DNA from: AC-51 sp963749895
GTDB lineage: Bacteria > Actinomycetota > UBA4738 > HRBIN12
Direction: 5' to 3'
DNA length: 64,000 nucleotides
NCBI GenBank assembly: GCA_963749895.1
Contig: CAVVOG010000001.1
Coordinates: 806,001-870,000, forward strand
Below, piece by piece: positions 8,771-16,040 of this stretch. The position numbers were made by a program, and so were the translations under genes. Position 1 is the first letter of the stretch. Each line of letters begins with the position of its first letter. Below the pieces are notes generated by a model. The model made no database searches. It saw only the letters and a program-made list of their open reading frames with translations, and was not told the DNA's origin.

Positions 8771-9798
8771 CGGCCTTCGAGGAGGCGAAGTTCCCCCTGC
8801 GGCTCGACGACGGCGCGGCCGTCGCGAGGCTCCGCGCGATCGCCGGCGAGGCGGTCGTCTGCTCGATGGCCGAGCCGTGGGCGCTCCTGGCCGACGAGGT
8901 TCCCGCTCCCCGGACCTACGTGGAGTCGACGTCGGTCGAACTGGCGCACCTGCGGGAGACCGCCGCCGGGGTCCCCGGCGGAGCGTCCTGGGTCGTCGGG
9001 GTCGGCGGCGGCTCCGCCATCGACACCGCGAAGTACCTGGCGGAGGCGCTCGATCTGCCGCTGATCCAGATCCCGACGATCATCAGCGTCGACGCCGCGT
9101 TCACCGCACCGTACGGGTACCGCGACGGATCGCGCGTGCGGTACGCGGGGAACCTCCGTCCGGTCGAGGTGATCGCGGACCCCTCGCTGATCCGCCGGGC
9201 GCCCGAGGCCCTGAACCGCGCGGGCGTCGGCGACCTGCTGAGCTGCCACACGGGGATGTTCGACTGGAGGCTGGCGACCGACGCCGGTCGCGGCGACATC
9301 GCGTGGAACGACGAGGCGGCCGCGCTCGGACGTCGGGTGCTCGACGAGATGGAGGACGTGGCGCCCGAGATCGCCGCCGTGTCGGCCGAGGGGGTCCGAT
9401 GGCTCGCGACGATCCACCGCGACGTCGGGGCCGGCTGCGTCGCCTACGAACCGCGGTTCGAGGAAGGGAGCGAGCACTTCCTGGCCTACGTGTTCGAGTG
9501 GCTCACGAACGAGCACCGCGTCCACGGCGAGCTGATCAGCTACTGCGTGCTGGCGATGTCGTTCGTCCAGGGCAACGACCCCGAGCGAGCGGCTCGGCTG
9601 GTGCGCACGACGGCCGTGGACGCGCGGCCGTCGCACCTGGGCATCGACCGCGCGCTGTTCCGCCGGATGTTCGAGGAACTGCCCGCGTACTGCGAGCGAG
9701 AGGCGCTGTGGCCGAGCGTGGTCGAGACGGTCGAGTGGACCTCCGAGCTCGCCGAGGGTGCCTGGGCGTTCGTCGTCGAGGCGAGCGGTGACGCGTAG
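8767..9798 (+). CDS. Glycerol-1-phosphate dehydrogenase-like (AraM family) metal-dependent dehydrogenase
   Basis: A 343-residue member of the dehydroquinate synthase/iron-alcohol dehydrogenase fold, closest by eye to the AraM/EgsA sn-glycerol-1-phosphate dehydrogenases. The nucleotide site is VVGVGGGSAIDTAKYLAE. The metal ligands expected in the family are present as Asp in GVGDLLS, His in EGSEHFLAY and His in VHGELIS. AraM of Bacillus reduces dihydroxyacetone phosphate to sn-glycerol-1-phosphate. In this sugar operon, flanked by two Gfo/Idh enzymes, oxidation or reduction of a different phosphorylated polyol is equally plausible. The start overlaps the preceding stop by 4 bases and its own end overlaps the next gene by 11. 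Confidence 0.82.
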   Translation: MTAFEEAKFPLRLDDGAAVARLRAIAGEAVVCSMAEPWALLADEVPAPRTYVESTSVELAHLRETAAGVPGGASWVVGVGGGSAIDTAKYLAEALDLPLIQIPTIISVDAAFTAPYGYRDGSRVRYAGNLRPVEVIADPSLIRRAPEALNRAGVGDLLSCHTGMFDWRLATDAGRGDIAWNDEAAALGRRVLDEMEDVAPEIAAVSAEGVRWLATIHRDVGAGCVAYEPRFEEGSEHFLAYVFEWLTNEHRVHGELISYCVLAMSFVQGNDPERAARLVRTTAVDARPSHLGIDRALFRRMFEELPAYCEREALWPSVVETVEWTSELAEGAWAFVVEASGDA

Positions 9799-11008
9799 TC
9801 GCTACGCATTGGTCGGCGCGGGGCACCGCGCGGTCGAGATGTTCCTTCGTCCGCTGGCCGGTCCGTACGAGGACGTGGGGGAGGTCGTCGGGGTTCACGA
9901 CGTGAACCCGCGGCGGGCGAGGGCCGCGGTCGCCATCGTCGGGAGCCAGGCACCGGTGTTCGAGGGGTTCGAGGAGATGCTCGAGGCGACGCGACCCGAC
10001 GTCGTGATCGTCACGTCCAAGGACTCGACGCACGACCGGTTCATCGTGGCGGCATTGCGGGCCGGCTGCGATGTCATCACGGAGAAGCCGCTGACGATCG
10101 ACGAGGTGCGGCTCGCGTCGATCCGATCGGCGATCGCCGAGACCGGGCGCGCCGTCCGGGTGGCCTTCAACTACCGGTACGCCCCCGTGTTCACCGCGAT
10201 GAAACAGGTGCTCGCCTCGGGAGCGATCGGCGAGGTCCGAAGCGTCGACTTCCACTGGTACCTGGATATGGACCACGGGGCCGACTACTTCCGACGGTGG
10301 CACCGGCGGATTGCCGACAGCGGCGGCCTGTTCGTCCACAAGGCGACGCACCACTTCGACCTCGTGAACTGGTGGCTCGACGATCGGCCCGTCTCGGTGC
10401 TCGCGACCGGCGCGCTGCAGGTCTACGGGGCGAACGGACCCTTCCGCTCCTCGATGTGTCGCGGATGCCCGCACCTCGAGGCCTGTTCGTTCGCCTGGAA
10501 CGTGACCGAGGACGAGACCTACCGGCGGCTGTACGTCGAGGCCGAGGAGGTCGACGGGTACCACCGCGACGGGTGCGTGTTCGATCTCGAGGTCGACATC
10601 TACGACACGATGGCGGCGATCGTGCGGTACGCCGGTGGTGCGGTGATGAGCTACTCGTGCCTCGCCTATGCGGCGTACGAAGGGATGCGTGCGGCCCTGA
10701 ACGGCACGACCGGTCGAGCCGAGGTCGAGGTGATCGAGAGCCGTGACGTGCCGGCCGACGAGGTCCGCGTGTATCGGTTCGGCGCCGAAGATCCCGAACG
10801 GATCGTCCGTGTCCCACGAGGGGAGAGTCACGGAGGCGGGGACGAGCGACTGCTGGACGATCTGCTCCGTGGCGCAGGCGACGATCCGCTGGGTCACGCC
10901 GCGGACGCCGAGGCGGGCGCACGATCGATCCTGGTGGGGATCGCCGCGAACCGGAGCGTAGCCATCGGCGGGTGGGTGCGGGTCGAGGATCTCGTGGGGA
11001 ACCAGTGA
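9788..11008 (+). CDS. Gfo/Idh/MocA-family oxidoreductase (2) with a four-cysteine cluster
   Basis: A 406-residue enzyme from a GTG at 9788, overlapping the dehydrogenase gene by 11 bases. The Rossmann start is RYALVGAGHRAVEMF and the catalytic-loop motif is ITEKPLTID. The substrate domain has VHKATHHFDLVNWWL. Unlike the first paralogue it has an insert with Cys224, Cys227 and Cys233 (CRGCPHLEAC) and Cys263 (DGCVFD), a spacing that suggests a structural metal site. It is about 90 residues longer than the first Gfo/Idh enzyme. Its likely role is redox modification of a sugar or sugar acid in this operon; cofactor preference and substrate cannot be read. The next gene starts at 11005, overlapping the stop. 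Confidence 0.88.
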   Translation: MTRSRYALVGAGHRAVEMFLRPLAGPYEDVGEVVGVHDVNPRRARAAVAIVGSQAPVFEGFEEMLEATRPDVVIVTSKDSTHDRFIVAALRAGCDVITEKPLTIDEVRLASIRSAIAETGRAVRVAFNYRYAPVFTAMKQVLASGAIGEVRSVDFHWYLDMDHGADYFRRWHRRIADSGGLFVHKATHHFDLVNWWLDDRPVSVLATGALQVYGANGPFRSSMCRGCPHLEACSFAWNVTEDETYRRLYVEAEEVDGYHRDGCVFDLEVDIYDTMAAIVRYAGGAVMSYSCLAYAAYEGMRAALNGTTGRAEVEVIESRDVPADEVRVYRFGAEDPERIVRVPRGESHGGGDERLLDDLLRGAGDDPLGHAADAEAGARSILVGIAANRSVAIGGWVRVEDLVGNQ

Positions 11009-12207
11009 TCCGCGCCGGCGCCGACGCACGTCCGTTCCTGGCCACGTCACGCGCCGGCGCGGGCCCCGCGTTCCTGGCGGGGTTCCAGGGCGACCGTCGG
11101 GCGACCGGGGTCCACCGGCCGCTCGAGGTTCGGACCCTCGCGGTCGCGGAGGAGGGCGGACGGCCGTTCGTGCTCGCGGTGGTCGACCTGATCGGGCTGG
11201 TGCGGGAGGACACACGAACGATCCGGTCGGCCGTGGCGGACCTGGACGCCGACGTGGTGGTGGCCGCCACGCACACGCACAGTGGGCCCGACACGATCGG
11301 GTTGTGGGGACCCGACGACATCACGAGCGGCGTGGACGAGGGTCTCCTCGTCGCGGTGCGCACCTCCGTGGAGCGGTCGATCCGTACCGCCATCGCCGCG
11401 CTCGAGCCTGCGGTGCTGCGGGCGGGGGTCACCGAGGTCGAGGGGGTGATCCGGAACCTCCGTGACCCTGCGATCGTGGATCGCCAGGTCGGCGTCGTGG
11501 CGTGCGACCGGCCCGACGGCAGCGCGATCGCGACGCTCGTGAACGTCGGGGTCCATCCGGAGATCCTCGACGGAGACTCGACGCTGGTCTCGCCGGACCT
11601 CGCCGGCGCGTGTCGGGACGAGATCGACGCGCGTCGCGGTGGGGTCACGGTCTGGGCGAGCGGTGATCTCGGGGGGATGCAGTCCCCCCTGGACGGGCCA
11701 CGGACCCCCGAGGAGGTCGCCCGCGTGGGAGCGCGTCTGGCCGACGCTGCGCTGGTGGCGCTCGAGGGGGTCGGGGCTGGATCGGGACGTGTCCGTGTCG
11801 CCGCGGCGGAGGTGGCGCTGCCGCTGTGGAACCCTCGGTTCCGGGCGGGGCTGGAGGCAGGCCTGCTGCGGGGGCAGCTCGGGGCCGACGGATCCCTCGT
11901 GACCGACGTCGCCGTGGTGGACCTGGGCGTCGCACGGGTGGCGTGCTGGCCGGGCGAGGTCCTCCCGCGGCTCGGGCTCGAGAGCAAGGCGCGGCTGCGG
12001 TCGCCCGTCCCGCATCCTGATCGGGTTGGCGAACGATGAGCTCGGCTACATCCTGCCGGACGGTGATTTCGTCGCTCCCGAGGACTGGGACGATCCCGAT
12101 CCGCACTACGAGGAGAGCATGAGCGTCGGCCCGGAGACAGGCTCGCGCCTGCTGGCGTCCTCGACGGACTGCTCGGCCGGTGGAACGATGACGGCACCGT
12201 GTCGTGA
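11005..12207 (+). CDS. Neutral/alkaline ceramidase-like hydrolase, with two compensating frame changes
   Basis: About 400 residues, similar to the N-terminal catalytic domain of neutral/alkaline non-lysosomal ceramidases. Visible motifs are RAGAGPAFLAGFQG, VVVAATHTHSGPDT with the His pair expected to bind zinc, and VNVGVHPEIL. In the first frame similarity stops at about 12005. The conserved C-terminal strand ILIGLANDELGYILPDGDF continues one frame over, and after about 12155 the original frame gives VLDGLLGRWNDDGTVS and a stop at 12205-12207. Two opposite single-base errors explain this. There is no signal peptide, and most sugar operons have no use for ceramide, so the family may act on another amide or ester here. 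It overlaps the preceding gene by 4 bases. Confidence 0.75.
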
Positions 12208-12229
12208 CGAGCCCCGCAGGAGAGGAACC

Positions 12230-12274
12230 GTGCCCGACGTCGTGAAGGTCACCCATGACCTCCGTGAGCCGTGA
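12230..12274 (+). other. Possible 14-residue mini-ORF or decayed start of the mannosidase gene
   Basis: GTG at 12230 follows an AGGAGAGG site and reads VPDVVKVTHDLREP before a stop at 12272-12274. Its first bases (GTGCCCGA, then GTGAAGGTCAC) recur in the true mannosidase start at 12288-12330. This looks like an imperfect partial duplication of that start region, or a short leader peptide. Nothing supports an independent function. Confidence 0.25.
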
Positions 12275-12287
12275 TCAGGGAGGAGCC

Positions 12288-14447
12288 GTGCCCGAAGCCG
12301 CAGAACGAGACGTGGCCGTGAAGGTCACGCTCGTGCCGCACACCCACTGGGACCGGGAGTGGTACGAGCCGTTCTCGGTCTTCTCGGCGAGGCTCGTCGA
12401 GATGATGGATCTCTTGCTCGATCTGACGGCCGACGGCTTCCCCCACTTCCATCTCGACGGACAGACGGCCATGATCGACGACTACCTGGCGCGTCGCCCC
12501 GACCGGGCCGACGAGCTCGAGCGACGGGTCCAGGAGGGTCGCCTGTCCGCCGGGCCGTGGGTCGCGCAGATGGACGAGTTCCTCACGAGCGGGGAGTCCC
12601 ACATCCGCAACCTGGAGATGGGGCTCGAACGCGCGTGGGCGCTCGGCCGCCCCCTCGAGGTCGGGTACATGCCCGACCAGTTCGGCCACATCGGTCAGAT
12701 GCCGCAGATCCTGCGCCTGGGGGGTCTCGACCGGGCGATGGTCTGGCGCGGCGTCCCTGAGGAGATCGCCTCGACCGCGTTCCGGTGGCGTGCGCCCGAC
12801 GGGAGCGAGGTCCTCACCGAGTACATGGTCTTCGGGTACTTCAACGGCGAGCGGTTCGAGGGAGCGCTCGACCCCGAGGCGCTCACGGCGGCCTTGCGGC
12901 GGAGCGTTCAGCGGATGCGGCCCTTCATGGCGGGCGACCGGGTCGTCGTGATGGTCGGCTACGACCACGCGGGCCCCGACGCGACGCTCCCGGAGCGGCT
13001 CGTGGCCGCCTCGTCGAGCCTGCCCGACCTGGCGGTCGAGGTCGGGTCGATCGCCGATCACCTGGACGGGCAGCGGCTGCCCACGGACCTGCCGGTGTGG
13101 ACGGGGGAGCTCCGCTCGTCGGCCCGAGCCCATCTCCTCCCGAACGTCTACTCCGCGCGCGTCCACCAGAAACGCGAGCGTGGACGCGTCGAGGCGCTCG
13201 TCGAGCGCTACGCGGAGCCGCTCGCCACGCTCGCGCCGGGGTTCGGGTGGCCCGACGACGAGTTCCGTCGCGCGTGGACGCTCCTGTGCTGGAACGGTGC
13301 CCACGACTCTTCGTGCGGGTGCTCGCACGACCAGGTCGCCCGCGACGTGGACGGGAGGTTCGCCGAGGTCCGCACGATCTGCGAGGACGTCGTCGAACGC
13401 GCGCTCACGTCGCTGGGAGCCCGGATCGAGGGTGCGTCCGGGGTGGTCAGGTTCAACCCGTCCCCCTTCGAGCGCGAGGGCGTGCCGGGGCTCGGGTACG
13501 TGGTCGAGCCGGCGGGGCGCGAGCCCGCCACGGTCGAGGTGGCCCTCGAGACGCTCCCCGACGGGAGCGGGGTGCGCGCCGACGGCGTCGCGATCCGTTT
13601 CCTCGACGAGCCCGACGTCGGCGACCTCTACAACTTCTGTTGGGCCGAGGAGGGCCAGGTTCCGGCCGGGCCGGGTTCGATCGCGATCAAGGGGCACGAG
13701 GTCGTCGCCGCATGGGACCGTCTGCTCGTGATCGCGAGGATCACCCGCCGGGCCGACGAGCCCTTCCTCCGGCTCGAAGGGGTGATCCGCAACGAGCGCG
13801 ACGACCACCGGCTCAGGATCCACGTCGGGCTCGACGGCGAGGCCGATGGCTCGCTCGCGGGTTCGCCCTTCGAACTGGTCGCCCGCCCGCGTCTCGGTGA
13901 GGGCAGCGCGCTCGAGACCGCTTCGCCGACCTGGCCGGCCCGTCACGTCGTGGTGGCGGGCGGCACGGGCGTGCTCCACGAGGGGGTGTTCGAGTACGAG
14001 GTCTCGCGGGGCGAGCTCGCCGTGACGCTCCTGCGGTGCGTCGGCTCCATCTCCCGTGCGGTGCTCGCGACCCGGCCGTTCGACGCCGGTCCCCAGACGC
14101 CGACGCCCGAGGCCCAGATGCACGGCGAGACCGCGTTCGCGCTGGGGATCTGGCCGGGGGCCCCGGCCGAGGATCCCGGCGCGCTCCTGCGGGGGTGGGA
14201 GCGGTTCGGGTTGCCGATCGCCGAGGCGCCCGCCGCGGGCGGCGGGGCCCTTCCGCGGTCGGCCGCCCTGCTCGATCTCGGTCCCGATGAGACCGACGTG
14301 CAGCTGTCCGGGGTTCGCCGCCGGGCTGACACGATCGAGGTCCGGGTGTGGAACCCTCGGATCGATCGGACCGCCGCCGTCGTGATCGGTGGGACGTCCG
14401 TAGCGCTCGGACCTGCCCGGATCGAGACGGTGTCGCCGGTCGCCTGA
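12288..14447 (+). CDS. GH38 alpha-mannosidase
   Basis: A 719-residue GH38 enzyme. The GTG at 12288 is chosen over the in-frame ATG at 12255 because GGGAGGAG lies just upstream. The N-terminus gives the zinc motif LVPHTHWDREW (His20, Asp22), followed by the nucleophile loop YMPDQFGHIGQ with Asp130. A further active-site region, NGAHDSSCGCSHDQV, is at about residue 345. The C-terminal half is the beta-sandwich region usual in the family. No signal peptide is present, so it should cleave terminal alpha-mannose residues from imported glycans in the cytoplasm. It is the last gene of the operon and converges on the Ppx/GppA gene with only three bases between them. Confidence 0.93.
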   Translation: MPEAAERDVAVKVTLVPHTHWDREWYEPFSVFSARLVEMMDLLLDLTADGFPHFHLDGQTAMIDDYLARRPDRADELERRVQEGRLSAGPWVAQMDEFLTSGESHIRNLEMGLERAWALGRPLEVGYMPDQFGHIGQMPQILRLGGLDRAMVWRGVPEEIASTAFRWRAPDGSEVLTEYMVFGYFNGERFEGALDPEALTAALRRSVQRMRPFMAGDRVVVMVGYDHAGPDATLPERLVAASSSLPDLAVEVGSIADHLDGQRLPTDLPVWTGELRSSARAHLLPNVYSARVHQKRERGRVEALVERYAEPLATLAPGFGWPDDEFRRAWTLLCWNGAHDSSCGCSHDQVARDVDGRFAEVRTICEDVVERALTSLGARIEGASGVVRFNPSPFEREGVPGLGYVVEPAGREPATVEVALETLPDGSGVRADGVAIRFLDEPDVGDLYNFCWAEEGQVPAGPGSIAIKGHEVVAAWDRLLVIARITRRADEPFLRLEGVIRNERDDHRLRIHVGLDGEADGSLAGSPFELVARPRLGEGSALETASPTWPARHVVVAGGTGVLHEGVFEYEVSRGELAVTLLRCVGSISRAVLATRPFDAGPQTPTPEAQMHGETAFALGIWPGAPAEDPGALLRGWERFGLPIAEAPAAGGGALPRSAALLDLGPDETDVQLSGVRRRADTIEVRVWNPRIDRTAAVVIGGTSVALGPARIETVSPVA

Positions 14448-14450
14448 GCC

Positions 14451-16004
14451 TCAGCCTGGTGACGCCGTGCCCGTCGGCGCCTGGGACGGCACCACGATGA
14501 GCGGTTGCCCGAACGCTTCGGCGAACCGTGCGGCCACGCCCCTGGGCCGCCATCCGTCCGCGACCGGCGCGACGACCTCGAACCCGTCGCGTCGCCATGC
14601 GCACGAGACGGGAGCCGGGGCATCGCGAGGGACCCGCCGGTTCAGTTCTTCGGCGAGGGCGAGCGTCGCCGCCGCACGCTCGACCGCGGCTCGATCGCTC
14701 GCGTCCACGAGTCGAGCGTAAGGGCCGTCGCGGCCGTCGTCCGCGGCCCGGCGAACGATCGTGGCGAGCATCGCGAGGTCGTGGTGGCCGAACCCCGCCA
14801 GATCCGCGGCGACCACGATCGAAGCGGCATGCTCGAAGCGGTCGTAGTAGTCGATCGCCCGGCCGATGTCGACGAGCGTCGCCGCGTGCTCGAGCATCTC
14901 GCGCACGGTGAGCGGGGCAGACTCGTCGAGCACCTCGAAGAGACGGTTCGCGATCTGGACCCGACGCTCGGCCATCCCCGGGTCCCAGGTGGCGAACCGC
15001 TCCGCAAGCGTGGCGACCGAGATCGTTCGCACCCACGACGCAGGCGGCACGTCGCGATCGAACGCGTCGAGCGCGAGCCCCTCGCGGAGTCCGCGGCTCG
15101 ACACGACGACCTGCCGCGCCCCGAGGTGACGCATGATCCCCTGCACCACGAGCGCCCCGCCGACGACCGTGTCCGCTCGGTCGGGATTGAGCCCCGAGAC
15201 CTGCGCCCTGCGCTTCATCGAGCGCTCGGCGAGGTCCGAGACGATGGCGGCGAGCCGGCGACCGGTGAGCTCGTATCCGTGGATCAGCGCGAGCAGCTCC
15301 TCCCCGCGACGCAGGTCGATCTTCGCGAGGTTCCGGATCGTGCCGCCGATCCCCACGAGGGCCTCGTCCTCGCCGAGCTCGGGAACCCCGGCCGTGTCGA
15401 GCTCGGCCGTCACGTGCTTCCTGAGCTTCGCGAGCTCCTTCTCGGTGGGCGGGTCGTGCTCCAGGAATCGATCGGAGGTTCGCAGCGATCCGAGCGGCAG
15501 GCTCCACGAGCGTTCGAGCCGGCGGCCCGCGAACCGCGAGAGCTCGACGCTGCCCCCTCCGACGTCCATCGTGAACCCGGCGGTCACCGGGAGGTCGTGC
15601 ACCGCCCCCAGGAACCCCAGGCGAGCCTCGAGGTCGCCGTCGATCACGTGCAGCGGGATGCCGACGGCCCGGGCGCGCTCGACGAGCGTCTGGCCGTCAC
15701 GGGCGTCGCGGACGGCCGAGGTGGCCACCGCGACGATCCTTCGGGCCCCGGCCCCGTCGGCGACGGCTCGGAAGTCGTGCAGCGCCTCGACCGTCCGCGC
15801 GATCGCGGCCTCGCCCAGCTCGCCGCCGGTCCGCAGCTCCCGGGCGAGCCGCAGCGGTGCCCGCGCGTCCTCGAGCACCTCGAGGTGCTGGTCCTCGCGG
15901 AGCCGGAAGACGATCATGCGCCCGGAGTTGGAGCCGATGTCGATGACGGCGAAGGGACGCCCGTCTCCTCGGATCTCGGGAGGTTCGGCTGCCACGACCC
16001 TCAT
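14451..16004 (-). CDS. Ppx/GppA-family exopolyphosphatase/guanosine pentaphosphatase
   Basis: A 517-residue member of the ASKHA-fold phosphatase family. The first phosphate loop is VIDIGSNSGRMIVF and the second DVGGGSVEL, with GIGGTIRNLA later. The C-terminal third (from about residue 310) resembles the HD-type domain of longer Ppx proteins (LEHAATLVDIGRAIDYYDRFEHA). Enzymes of this family hydrolyse inorganic polyphosphate or pppGpp and so link phosphate stores to the stringent response. The ATG at 16004 lies 36 bases after the acyl-CoA-synthetase-like gene on the same strand. Ppx and GppA activities cannot be told apart from sequence alone. Confidence 0.9.
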   Translation of the reverse strand: MRVVAAEPPEIRGDGRPFAVIDIGSNSGRMIVFRLREDQHLEVLEDARAPLRLARELRTGGELGEAAIARTVEALHDFRAVADGAGARRIVAVATSAVRDARDGQTLVERARAVGIPLHVIDGDLEARLGFLGAVHDLPVTAGFTMDVGGGSVELSRFAGRRLERSWSLPLGSLRTSDRFLEHDPPTEKELAKLRKHVTAELDTAGVPELGEDEALVGIGGTIRNLAKIDLRRGEELLALIHGYELTGRRLAAIVSDLAERSMKRRAQVSGLNPDRADTVVGGALVVQGIMRHLGARQVVVSSRGLREGLALDAFDRDVPPASWVRTISVATLAERFATWDPGMAERRVQIANRLFEVLDESAPLTVREMLEHAATLVDIGRAIDYYDRFEHAASIVVAADLAGFGHHDLAMLATIVRRAADDGRDGPYARLVDASDRAAVERAAATLALAEELNRRVPRDAPAPVSCAWRRDGFEVVAPVADGWRPRGVAARFAEAFGQPLIVVPSQAPTGTASPG

Positions 16005-16040
16005 GCTCTCACCAGGAGGGACGCTGGAGACCGAGCCTGG

